Origin: Diospyros lotus
Lineage: Eukaryota; Streptophyta; Magnoliopsida; Ericales; Ebenaceae
Direction of reading: 5' to 3'
NCBI RefSeq assembly: GCF_014633365.1
Contig: NC_068350.1
Location: forward strand, 4,965,001 to 5,029,000
Length of the DNA stretch: 64,000 nt
The position numbers were made by a program, and so were the translations under genes. Positions 12,002 to 22,140 of this stretch are shown here, piece by piece. The stretch's first letter is position 1, and each line of letters starts with the position of its first letter. The notes under the pieces were generated by a model. That model saw nothing but the letters and a program-made list of their open reading frames with translations. It did not search any database and was not told where the DNA came from.

Positions 12002-12700
12002 AATATTGGTTTAGCCTAATTCATTTTGCATAAGTCCATAAACTCTTCAAGGTCTTCCAAACCAAAGCCACCCAGTGGCCCCGAAGCCTTATTCGGGACC
12101 ACCTAGAGACAGCCATCAAGGCCTCACCCTAAAGACGTCTCTAGGCCCTTCAGCCTCTCTATGCATCCACCTCCCTAGAAGAGTTTTCAGGCTCAATTGT
12201 GGGTCCACATGTTCGTATATAAATATTAACCTTTTTGAAGGCAAATGGATCTCTCTCTCAACTCTCACGAGTCATTTGGATCTAACCTTGTCTCTCTCTA
12301 AAACTCATCTGGAATGCCCTTAACTATTCTTTGGGACACTCAGAAGACACCACATACATATATACATACATACATTGGACACTTACATACTTATACATTT
12401 CTCATACTTCTCGGACTATTGTTTGACTTAAGCATCGGAGGGCCAGTATAGGGGAGTCCCCCGCTTGCTTTTCTAACGTACTTGCATTCGCGGCTAAGGT
12501 AAAGCCATGATTTCCGAAGGCTTATCTCCCAAAAAAATCTTCGGGCCATCCCTCTGTTGTCTCATGATCTTATCCGGACAAGTTGTCCCAAAGGCCTTGA
12601 AAACCCCTTTCGGGCTCTAATTGTTTTGGCCTTCTAGGACTACAGCTTCCAGCCAATTTAGACCCAATTAACTTCACTAGCAACGATTCAGACCCTCAGC
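12002..12700 (+). mobile_element. Gypsy-type LTR fragment in opposite orientation
   Basis: The plus strand carries TATATAAATATT at 12215, a CT-rich stretch, and then TTGACTTAAGCATCGGAGGG at about 12425-12444, again the R/U5 signature of Tat/Athila-like gypsy LTRs. It faces away from the LTR on its left. No primer site or gag follows, so it comes from a different, fragmented insertion. Both boundaries are approximate. Confidence 0.45.
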
Positions 12701-13970
12701 TCCAGTGAATGACTCTACTCTAAATAATTTTAGACAAATAAATGTAATTATTGTAGTTTGACAACAATAGTAGTATTAGGAATAAAATATAATAATTTCT
12801 TCTTTAACACTTGAAATTCTGCGGGGAAGATGAACTTATGCTTTCATAATTTTGCATTAAGTGTTAGATAAGGCTTAATTTTCTTGGAATGGTCCTTCGT
12901 CATTCTTTGACATCAAACCCTAGCAATCAGAAGGGGGGAAATTGACATTATTATTAATTGTTTTGTGATTCTTGTGATTATTGATCAGGGGAAATTGAAT
13001 TGTTGAGAATGCTGTAATTATTGCAGTTAGCTTTGATTAATTGATTGTGTTGCCGAATACAGTGTCATTATGAAGTATTTTGTAGCCTTTTTTACTTTAT
13101 TCTGCAGGATTAGCATAAACATCTATAATATTAGCAACTTGGAGTGTGTTGACATAAGAGGGGTTCCTTTGAAATGGTCTGAAAGTTTAGTCAATATGAA
13201 CAACGGCATCATGATTAAAACAACACACGTTAATTAAACCAGAAGGTGATGACAGATGAATAAACGTAGGTTTGAGAAGAAAACCAGCTATATGAATATT
13301 CACACTTTTTTTTTTTTAATTTGGTTAATTAATTCATATCTTTGAATAGTGGGTAGAGTACATATATTTCAGGAAACACATTGCATCATAGTGGCTCTGA
13401 TTTATTTTACATTGAATGTTATGTTACATCTAAGTTGTTTGTTTGTTTTTTCAATAAGCAAGCACGTATATATTAAATTAAAAAAAAACAATATTGCCTT
13501 GAGAGGGTGGACCATGTAGTCTTGGAAACCCAAAAGTGAAACACAAAACATTGACCTTTCAGGTCTCAAAAGCATTTTCCCTAATTAAGTGATCACCCTC
13601 TCAATTTTCCCTAATCAGTATATGAATGAATCTCTTCGAGTCTAGTTCATTTGCTGATAAACAATTACAGCTCGTTCCCAACCCCACTCCCCCTGAAATG
13701 AAGCAGAACACCATATATTTTGTTCCATATAAAACAAAGTTACATATCTTCTTGCTCTGAAAAAGATGTAGAATTTTACTTATAATGCTATTGTCATTCA
13801 ACCAAAGAAAAGAAAAGCAAGAGAACGCTGGAGGAGCTGATATATATGTTGTTTATCTATCTATACTGCAGTTGTCGTTGTATTGCTCATTTGATATACA
13901 CTTGTAGACTGTAGAATATGGAATAGGAAATATACTGCCTTCGCAACGACAGTCACAAGCTTTAATCTCT
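12701..13970. other. Intergenic, no gene seen
   Basis: This is AT-rich sequence without a supported gene. A TTCTGCAG-like acceptor context near 13108 is not followed by a recognisable exon. The right part (13600-13970) probably contains the 3' end of the minus-strand SAUR transcript. The 66-codon minus-strand frame at 13601-13801 has no recognisable domain. Confidence 0.5.
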
Positions 13971-14387
13971 TTAGGTGGGGTCGGGTAGATGAATGGATTC
14001 TAGTATATGAGTCTTTTTCATAGATCCATCCTGCATCTTTTCGGCTGCATTGCAGGAGATTTGGCTTGTAGCGCTTCTAAGTGAATGGATTATCTCCTGG
14101 AAGTGGAACTCGTCGCAGGGAATAGTAAGAGGACCATCCTTACTGTAACCATACTCCTGGTATGCTTGGTCTAGAAGCTGCCGGAAAACCGGATGGTTCA
14201 GGTAGTCTGCCCTGATAACAAACCTCTTGCCAGCTTCTCCCACAGTCACAGCCAGGTGGCCTGGAGGAATGTCGCGGGGCGGTTCCTTCTCCCCAGAGCT
14301 CCTCATCTTGCGCCACTTCCTAGCCATTCTTTTGAGCCTCGTAATGTTGTAGATGCGGAATCTCGATTTTTCTGCAGAAGAAGCCAT
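13971..14387 (-). CDS. SAUR family auxin-responsive protein
   Basis: An intronless 138-aa protein, the usual SAUR format. The central SAUR domain (about residues 40-103) shows DIPPGHLAVTVGE, FVIRADYLNHPVFRQLL, YGYSKDGPLTIPCDEFHF and the terminal IIHSL, in family order. A basic N-terminal part (RLKRMARKWRKMR) precedes it and a Ser/Lys-rich tail follows. SAURs are short-lived growth regulators; the best-known members inhibit PP2C-D phosphatases and so raise plasma-membrane H+-ATPase activity and cell expansion. The first in-frame ATG gives the typical MASS start. The gene sits alone, with a TATA box upstream; a canonical auxin-response hexamer TGTCTC occurs at 15025-15030, rather far away. It most resembles the SAUR71/72 or SAUR36-like types with long tails; the exact subgroup is not certain. 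Confidence 0.92.
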   Translation of the reverse strand: MASSAEKSRFRIYNITRLKRMARKWRKMRSSGEKEPPRDIPPGHLAVTVGEAGKRFVIRADYLNHPVFRQLLDQAYQEYGYSKDGPLTIPCDEFHFQEIIHSLRSATSQISCNAAEKMQDGSMKKTHILESIHLPDPT

Positions 14388-14490
14388 GAAATAGCATTAA
14401 GAGTAGAGATCGATCTAATTCAGGTGGGAAGCACGAAAGAGCTCGGATTATGTGTGTGTTCTTTCCTTAATCAATGCTGACAATGCAACC

Positions 14491-14500
14491 TTTATATAGA
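14491..14500 (-). promoter_or_regulatory. TATA box of the SAUR gene
   Basis: The minus strand reads TCTATATAAA here, 104-113 bp upstream of the SAUR start codon. This is a consensus plant TATA box, placing transcription start near 14460. Confidence 0.7.
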
Positions 14501-15657
14501 CTTTCGGGCTTCTTGAAATTAATCATGGCCAGCCTCCAGCCGAATTGCGTGGCTGGGCCTAACTGTACTGAATGCAGGACTCTGGTTCAACTCAACTCAT
14601 TTGCCTCTTTGATCGCTTGGCTTTGTCCATTACTATAAAAGCATGCTTACACTTTCGGGTGATATATGGCCGGAACTTTAAGAGGGCAACCGCCCACGAT
14701 TTGCCCTAAATAACCTATATGCAATGGTTCTTTCAAGGTAGCAGTGGTTTAAGTTTGTCGGTAACATGTGGTGGTTTTTTGAGTGTTTGGAACCTTTTCA
14801 TGTGTAGTCACCTTTAATGTCAACCATGTCGGATGGCCATTTTCCTTGGCTTCCTTCACGGAGAAGAAGAGAATTCTTCAGTACATTGTTCAGACGTATA
14901 TTTTTTTCCTTTCCCTGAAGTGAAATGTGATTGTTTTTGGTAAGATTCTCGAGCTTGACAAGACCAAACAGGGGTTTTATTTCATTGGATATTTATATAG
15001 TTTCTTTCTTGGAATTGATGTATTTGTCTCACTGTTCAAATGTGCCTGGTTTGGTAGATTCTCCTTGATCATTTGGCAATCGTTTTGTTAGATGGAAGAA
15101 TTACGATTAGTTAACAGATGTTCTTCTTGGGCCAAATGAAGATCAAGAGGCATTTGAGCTGGTTAAACTACAAGATGAACAAGTGTAAATGAGACCAAAT
15201 GGTGGTGCTAATAGTTAGCCTAATGTTTATGGCGACAAAAAGAATTAACCTTAACCAAAACAACTAGTTCTTAAATTTGTGTATAAAATATAAATTATTT
15301 AAAATTTATTGATTGTCTTAAATTTTGACATTGTTTATATAGTTTTTTAAATATTAAAGTTATTAAATTAAATATTAAAATCGAATTATTTATAATCTTT
15401 TTTTTATTAAATCAAAATTTGATAGGCCCAATTAGTCAAGTCAGGCCCTTACATGAAACAAGTCATGAGCCCAAAAATACTGGGTTGGACTCAACCTAAC
15501 CCTATATAAATGGGTAAGCTAAACTGAGCTGGCTATAAGTTGGCATGTGCTGACCCATTTGACATCTCTAGTTACTCAAGTCACATTTAGAAAGAAAAAA
15601 AAAAAAAACACTATCCCAATCACATTCTTCTTACCCTTTTTACTCCAAAAAAGAATT
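14501..15657. other. SAUR upstream region and intergenic DNA
   Basis: No coding region is supported. The first few hundred bases are presumably the SAUR promoter; TGTCTC at 15025-15030 is the only canonical auxin-response element I noticed. Around 15420-15575 the sequence ends with CCCATTTGACATCTCTAGT, which resembles one end of a hAT-type MITE, but its partner end is not evident. Confidence 0.5.
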
Positions 15658-15823
15658 AAGGCCTTCGACAGTGCCCGAGTGATTTTCGCAAGGAGTGGTA
15701 AAGCCTAGATCTCAGGTTCAAATTCTCTTGTGGTCGCTTGTTCGGGTATGCTAGATTTAACTCCCCTCTTCAGGGCATCAAGAGGGGACGTTTGTGATGG
15801 TGCAAAATCCAAAAAAAAAAGTT
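15658..15823 (+). mobile_element. tRNA-derived SINE-like element
   Basis: About 165 bp carrying a pol III B-box-like CAGGTTCAAATTC near 15714-15726 and, about 30 bp earlier, an A-box-like GAGTGGTAAAGCC. It ends in an A-run (A10 at 15811-15820). It is flanked by direct repeats AAGAATT at 15651-15657 and 15824-15830, as expected from target-primed insertion. This combination of internal promoter, A-tail and target duplication is diagnostic of a SINE; the family was not identified. Confidence 0.65.
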
Positions 15824-15915
15824 AAGAATTTACTTTGAAGGTATGTTTATCACATGTAATGAAAAGAATAATTTGCTTATAGTTTAAAAATAAATATATA
15901 ATTATATAAAAATTA

Positions 15916-16252
15916 TGATCCAAAATTCAAATTTAACTGTAATTGGAAGTTCATCTACAATTAAAAAAAATTATCAAGATTTATCTTCTTTGTTACTTAT
16001 CTTTCAATTAGAATATGAGTTTGTTTAAATTATTTTATTTATATATCTATAAATGAATAATAGATTTATAAATAGATATTCAATATTCTAAAATTAGTAG
16101 CATCACTATTATAGTGAAAATATCATCATAGTGGTATTTTATTCTTTTTGCTTGTTATTTTTCTTGATTTGGGTTTTTACGTAAATCTTTTGTGCTCATT
16201 TGTGTGTTTGATAATTTGATGATGATTTATTTTTTTATCTTAAATCCTAACG
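15916..16252 (+). repeat. 5' LTR of the copia element
   Basis: It begins TGATCCAAAATTCAAATTT and ends AAATCCTAACG. It aligns throughout with 20397-20763, including the shared blocks TTTTTACGTAAATCTTTTGT and GTTTGATAATTTGATGATG, with short indels. The canonical terminal CA has become CG. Confidence 0.8.
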
Positions 16253-16255
16253 AGC

Positions 16256-16268
16256 TGATATTAAAACT
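16256..16268 (+). other. Primer-binding site, initiator-Met tRNA type
   Basis: TGATATTAAAACT lies three bases after the left LTR. It matches the common copia primer site TGGTATTAGAGCT except for three G-to-A changes. Confidence 0.65.
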
Positions 16269-16939
16269 ATTGGATCAAATCATTAACTTTTGAGAGATCT
16301 CAACGATCGGATCTACAACCCTTCGTCATATTCTTCAGTTATGGTTTCTAGCCACAATCGTCGCTACTATCGCCATCGATAGTCGCCAGTGCTCCATTGT
16401 CGCTGACCACCTCCTCGCCTATAGCCGCCAATGGCCATCGACCTCCTCCCAGTTGTCATCGATCATCGAGGCTATTTCATCGTCTTCTCCAGCCATCTCT
16501 TTCACGATGGACGGTCGAATAGCTTCTGCTATCAACTCCTACTCTTGCAGACGCCATTGTCGACCACATCTTCGCATTCCGCCATCACAAAACGACACTC
16601 TCGCATTCAGCCATAGTCGTGGTCAATTCATCCTCACCTTTAACTACCAATGATTGCTTCTTCAATTTCCTAGTCCGCCATCATCAGCCTCTCCTTCCAC
16701 CATTGACGTCGCAACTATTTCGTCTTCCACAAACCATTGATCTCCCATTCTGCCATTTTCGATGCCATTATTGTCGATGACAGCTCCTCATGCCTTCCAC
16801 CATCATCAATGACGACCCCCTTTCTTCCACCATTGTTAGTCAGTTGTCCCTACCCAAATTTGTCTAGATCTAGTTCAAATTTGCCTAGATCTGATCCATT
16901 CAAGACCAGATCTTGTTCAGTCCAGATCCAACAAATCTA

Positions 16940-17819
16940 AGAGGCTGTTTGGCTTAGCAGTTTGACCGCTTATAAGTTGCATAAGCAACGTATAAGCTAA
17001 ATAGTGTTTTATGTTTAAGTGTTTGGCAACCACATATAGCGTAAAAGCTACACAACTTAAAAGCAGTTATAATAGCGTTTTGCAAAAGCTGGTACCCCCT
17101 AGCGTTTGCAAAAAACGCTACTAAGTTGACCAATTAAAATACCAATTTGCCCTTGAATATTTTACATATTTGTCCCTTACATCTTCTCCTCTCTTTTCTC
17201 TTTTACCATTTTCATCTTCTTCGCCCAGTGTCGTCGCCCCTCATCTAGCACCGTCGTCGCCCCTCATCTGTCGACGTTGCCTATTTAGGCCGCCGCAAGC
17301 CGCCTCCTTATGGTGGGTCGCGCCATCACCGCTCCTGCAATAGATCTGTTATGGTGGGTCGCACTATCTATAACAGATCTGCCGCCACAAGCTGCCATCG
17401 CCCCCATCAACTGGACCGTCGCTGCCCCTATCTCCTCCGCCCTAATCGCATCTGCTCGCTGCCGTCACCATCATCATCTCCTCTGCGCCAATCGCTGCGT
17501 GTATGTATATATATTATTGTTATATATAACATATATAATATATATAATAATATTGTATTGATATATTTTTAATAATTATGTATAATTTATTAATATTTAA
17601 TTATAAAATTTTACATCATTTAACACCATGTCTATTTTAATCTTTTTTTCAATTTTTGATAACTTATCAGCTATTCCAAATCAAACACATAACTAATAAT
17701 TGATAGTTTAAAAGCACATCTACCTAAACACATTATCAACTTAAATACTATCTAACTTTTAACTTAAAAGTTAAATAATTTAAAAGTTATTGATAAAAAC
17801 GCTAAGCCAAACAGTCTCT
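16940..17819. mobile_element. Nested TIR element (hAT-like), 880 bp
   Basis: Terminal inverted repeats read AGAGGCTGTTTGGCTTAGC on the left and, on the complement of the right end, AGAGACTGTTTGGCTTAGC. Direct repeats AAATCTA flank it at 16933-16939 and 17820-17826. hAT elements normally make 8-bp duplications, so a base has probably mutated. The ends are AT-rich; the middle (about 17200-17490) is a GC-rich block built from TCGCC/CATC triplets. Internal words such as TTTTGCAAAAGCTGGTA and GTTGACCAATTAAAA recur in the element at 32410-33080, so both belong to one family. Confidence 0.75.
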
Positions 17820-17928
17820 AAATCTATCTCCTCTAGATTTCCTGTCCAGATATACTATTTTGGTTTAATTTATATTTGACTTTTGTTTATTGGTTTTTAA
17901 CACTGTTTGAGGTTATTTGATATTCGCA

Positions 17929-20340
17929 ATGGCTACCTTGAGGTATGATATTTCATTATTGAATTGAAATATTAGATTTTCACTATGACAGGTTAAGATG
18001 CGTGTTATTTTAGCACAAATAGATTTAAATGATGTACTTTTGGGCTTTAATAAAATGTCACAATCATGGAGTATTGAAAAAAAAATAGCGTAAGGAATGT
18101 AAAACCTTATCTCAGATACATTTATATTTATCAAATCAAATTTTGTTAAATATTTTGAAAGAAAAAATTGTTACTGCTCTATGGATTAAATTGAAATAGT
18201 TGTATATGACGAAAAGTTTAACCAGTAAATTGCATCTAAACCAAAGATTATATTCTCATTGAATGGAAAAAGATACGCATATTGAAAGCCATTTAATAGT
18301 GTTTAAGAAAATTGTTTCTGATTTAGAAAATATGGAGATTAAATATGATGGTGAAAATTTGAGGTTAATTTTGTTATGTTCTCTATCGGACTCATATTCA
18401 ATTTTTAGAGACACTGCAATCATGACATTCTCACCTTAGATAAAGTTTATGATACTTTGTTCTCGAAAAAAAAAAATTGATAAACAGTTGTGGGGAAATT
18501 CAGAAAATCAAGAAGATGGTCTTTTTTATTAGATAACACATGATAGAAATTTTGTTAACAAGAGAAAAGGTAGATACAAGTCTAGAAATAAAGATAAAAT
18601 CTGTAACTATTGTAAGAAGAAATAGCACATCAAAAATGAGTATTTTAAATTACAGAACAAACTTAAGAGACAATAATCTGATCAAATAGGAAAACAACTA
18701 GATATTTCAAGAGAAATCATTGTTATTAAAAATAATAGTAGTGATAGAAAACTTATCGTGGTAACTAATGAAATTACAAAATCTTGTGAAGATTGAATTC
18801 TTAACATGGTATGCACATTTCATATGTCTCCTAATTGGGATTAATTCTTGATATAAAAAATTTTGACTACTAGTGATGTAGTGATGAGAAATAATTCTTT
18901 TTTATAAAATTATTGGCATTGGAACAGTTAAAATTAAAATATTTGATAACATTGTTAGAAGTTTAACTAATGTCAAATATGTTCCCAACCTTGAGAAAAA
19001 TCTTATCTCAATTAGTACTCTTGATTTAAATGAGTACGAGTTCATTAATGAACTTGGAGTCATTAAAGTCAATAAAGGTGCTCTTGTTGTGATGAAAGGT
19101 AAAATATATATATATATAGAAGATTATATGTTTTATAAAGTTTTACAGTTAGTACTACTTCTTTGTTAAATACTGATATCACTTAATTGTGACATATGAG
19201 TGAAATGAGTGTGGCTGAATCAAGTAAAAGATGACTTCTAGAAGAGCAAAGTACTGAAAATTTGGAGTTATATAATTGTTGCGTCTTTGGTGAGCAAAAA
19301 TAAGTCTGATTCAATAAAGGTATTCACAAAACGAAAGACACACTAGACTATGTCCATTTTGGTATCGAGAGTCCTGCTAGAGTATCATGTAAAGGTGGTA
19401 CCAAATATATGTTGACTTTCATTCATAATTTTTTTAGGAAAATTTGAGTATTTTTCTTGAAATAGAAAACTAGTGTTTTTGTTACTTTCGAATAGTGGAA
19501 AACCTTGATTGAAAAGCAAACTGAAAGGTAGATTAAGAGTCTCAACACTGATAATGGTTTAGATTTTTTATCAAATGAATTTAATCATTTCTATATAAAA
19601 AATGAATTCTAAGATATTTAATAGTTTTAAGTACGCCACAATAAAATGGTGTAGTTAAGTGGATGAACATAACTTTGATGGAAAATATATGTTGTATGTT
19701 GTCTAATTCTAATTTACCGAAATCATTTTGGGCCGAAGTAGCAAATATTGCATGTTTTCTAGCTATAACCATTCTCCTTCATTTGTCATTGATAAGAAAA
19801 CACCAAAAGATGTATGATCTAATACTCTTGTAAATTATTTTAATTTAAAAATTATTTGATATCCTACATTTGTGCATGTTGATGATAGAAAATTAGAATC
19901 AAATGTCTAAAAGGTTTGTCTTTCTTAGTTATAAATCTGGTGTTAAGATCTTTAAGTTATGAGATCCAAAAATATTTAAAGTTATATTTAACAAAAATGT
20001 TACATTTGATGAAATTGTCGTGTTTTGTGATTTGTCTCTAAAAAATCTAACCCTACAACTCAATAGAACTCTGACATTCAAGTAGAGCTTGAAATTGATA
20101 AAAAAACATACATTTGAGTCTTCACCTGAAATTAAGTCAATTCCAAAAGAAAATATTGATCCATCATAGTATTGTATTGCAAAAGACAAATTCAAAAGAA
20201 ATATCAAACCCACTCAAAAGTATGTTGTGACTGATCTTATTATCTATATTTTGAATGTGACTAAAGATATCTATTGTAGTGAGCATTGTGTGAATTTGGT
20301 TATTATTCATCAAAGAGATTAATTTTTTTGTGATTTTGTT
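17929..20340 (+). pseudogene. Copia gag-pol remnant (gag, protease, integrase; no RT)
   Basis: Gag starts at ATG 17929 (MATLRYDISLLN, then a stop). It continues through fragments such as VKMRVILAQIDLNDVLLGF, KSLTSKLHLNQRLYSH and LILLCSLSDSYSIFRDT. The zinc knuckle CNYCKKK-x-HIKNEY (18600-18650) has lost its last Cys. Protease and pre-integrase fragments follow, with NVKYVPNLEKNLISISTLD at about 18970-19025. Integrase-core-like pieces lie at 19330-19800. The copia motif GYKSGVKxFKLWDPK is recognisable near 19930-19970. The sequence KPTQKYVVTDLI near 20210 marks the linker where RT should start, but the right LTR follows within 200 bp. Numerous stops and shifts make it dead. Confidence 0.8.
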
Positions 20341-20382
20341 AAAATAAAAAATTATGAATAATTCAATATTTAAATTTCATGT

Positions 20383-20396
20383 CAAGGTATAGATTA
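20383..20396 (+). other. Polypurine-like tract before the right LTR
   Basis: CAAGGTATAGATTA immediately precedes the right LTR. It is a decayed form of the copia tract CAAGGTGGAGATT that primes plus-strand synthesis. Confidence 0.5.
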
Positions 20397-20763
20397 TGAT
20401 AATTGTGACCCGAAATTCAAATTTGACTATGATTTAGACTTCATTTACAATTGAAGATTATGTTGAGACTCATCAAGATTTATTTTCTTTGTTGCTCATT
20501 TTCTGATTAGATTATAGTTTTGATTAATTTTTTTTATATACATAGTGGTAGATTTATAATTAAGTGCTCAATATCTTGGAATTAATAACAGTAATATCTC
20601 TATTACAAGAGGTATATCCCTATTGTAGTATCAATATCATCCTGATAATATTTTGTTCTTTTTATTCGTAATTTTTTTCTGATTTAAGTTTTTCACATAA
20701 ATCTTTTATGATTGTTTGTGTGTTTAATAGTTTGATCATGGTTTTCGATCCTAAATCCTAACA
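20397..20763 (+). repeat. 3' LTR of the copia element
   Basis: It begins TGATAATTGTGACCC and ends AAATCCTAACA, with the canonical TG...CA. It is 367 bp, about 30 bp longer than the left LTR through small indels, and is followed by the target repeat AATTA. Confidence 0.8.
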
Positions 20764-20768
20764 AATTA

Positions 20769-21681
20769 TAAGGATACCTCATTTGAATTTCTTGGAGCCA
20801 TCTGATCAATAAAAGATAGAAAGAAAGAGTTAAGTTAATTGGGAGCTATAATCCCGATTACGTTCTGGTTACCCGTCTTATTAGCCAAAAGAAATTCAAA
20901 CACATGAGCGAGCGGCCCATTCTCAATATGTTGCCTCTCTGAGCGCTTGTGTCGGTGGGTGTGTGCGTGTTTAAGTAACCTTGACTTACCATACAACTTG
21001 ACTTAGAAAATGATGGAATGGAGTCGTCTCCAAGTGAGTTCTTTTGGAACGCCAATCTCGCCTTCAATCTCCCCTTTCTTTTTATGTTTAAGAAATTAAA
21101 GAAAAAATACTTTTCAGAGAAAGGTGTTATTTATTTTCCTCCCTTTTGCAAACATCATTTCTGGACTGTACCCACCAAATGGTTTGAGATTTGATCAATT
21201 AATTAATATATCCTCTCCTCTACAGCCCCCCCTGGACTCATTTCTTCTGCCCCCATTAACAGGGCCCTCCCAGTTTTCGGCATTTCTTTCCCAAACCCAT
21301 AACCCATCATGAAAATAAAATAAAAATAAGTTTTATCACATCTCAAATACCAAGAAAATGTTTTATAATTTAAACGTCATTGAGTTTGAATTATATATAT
21401 ATAAACCCTATTCCAAACTCACTATTTTTGTTGAAATTTTCTAAGGTTTTTCAGTTGGAAGAGGTTTGGAAAAACATGTGCCTGCAGTTGCAGTTTGTAC
21501 AATGCCACTGCAGCAGTTGATTAATTAGATTAGATTAGATTGGATTGGATTGGATTGGCTGGCAAAACAACTTTGCTTCCTTAGGACTTAAAGTCGATAT
21601 TGACTTTTTGTCCAACCAAATGCAAATGGAAGAATCAGACTTCGATTTGCTTCAAAACAACCCAGAAACCGTAGTCAATGA
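20769..21681. other. Intergenic, no gene seen
   Basis: There is no supported coding region. A short run of alternating TTAGATTAGATTGGATTGGATTGG-like pentamers lies near 21526-21560. The 69- and 62-codon frames at 20858 and 21124 have no recognisable domain. Confidence 0.5.
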
Positions 21682-22140
21682 ATTAGAGACTAAATTTTGT
21701 GCTTAAACTTGGTATCTCATCGTCTATCAATCCCAATCATTTTTTATTTTTCATATGAATCATAACCAATTTTGTCCTTAAACTGGGTATCTCATCGTCT
21801 TATCAATCTCAATCATTTTTTTTAATTTTTCACGTGAATAATAACAGTAAATATTTACATTAAAAGATGTAGAAAAGTCCAAATGCACTATCCTATTCTC
21901 TTATCTATTTCCACATGTTTATGGTCCCAAGAAAGGAATCAGATTTCTGTACCATTTTGTTGAGCTTCAAGAAACATACAAAATCAAAGGCAAAACATGT
22001 AAGTATTATTCCATATTGATAGGTGTATTTATAAAGAAAGAATAATGCTAACTATTATTTTGAAGACAATAATGGTTAAACTCTAACCATAAATCGTATA
22101 TTTGAAATAGCATATCATGGTATGAAGCAACTATTTTAGA
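21682..22140. repeat. Dispersed repeat, copy 2
   Basis: It is directly repeated relative to 1718-2239, about 20 kb away. It carries the counterpart of the inverted-repeat end (GTCCAAATGCACTATCCTAT near 21878-21897) on its left, but the right inverted repeat is missing. Its first part is itself duplicated: CTTAAACTnGGTATCTCATCG occurs near 21703 and again near 21778. Confidence 0.7.

Larger units (their letters stand above)
15911..20768 (+). mobile_element. Decayed Ty1/copia LTR retrotransposon with 5-bp target duplication
   Basis: The element proper is 15916-20763. Two LTRs (15916-16252 and 20397-20763) are flanked by the direct repeat AATTA at 15911-15915 and 20764-20768. A primer-binding site follows the left LTR, and a polypurine-like tract precedes the right one. 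Gag, zinc knuckle, protease and integrase remnants lie between them, in the normal copia order. The reverse transcriptase and most of RNase H are missing, so it is an internal deletion derivative. Many stops and roughly a quarter LTR divergence by eye show it is old. A TIR element is nested in its leader. Confidence 0.85.
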
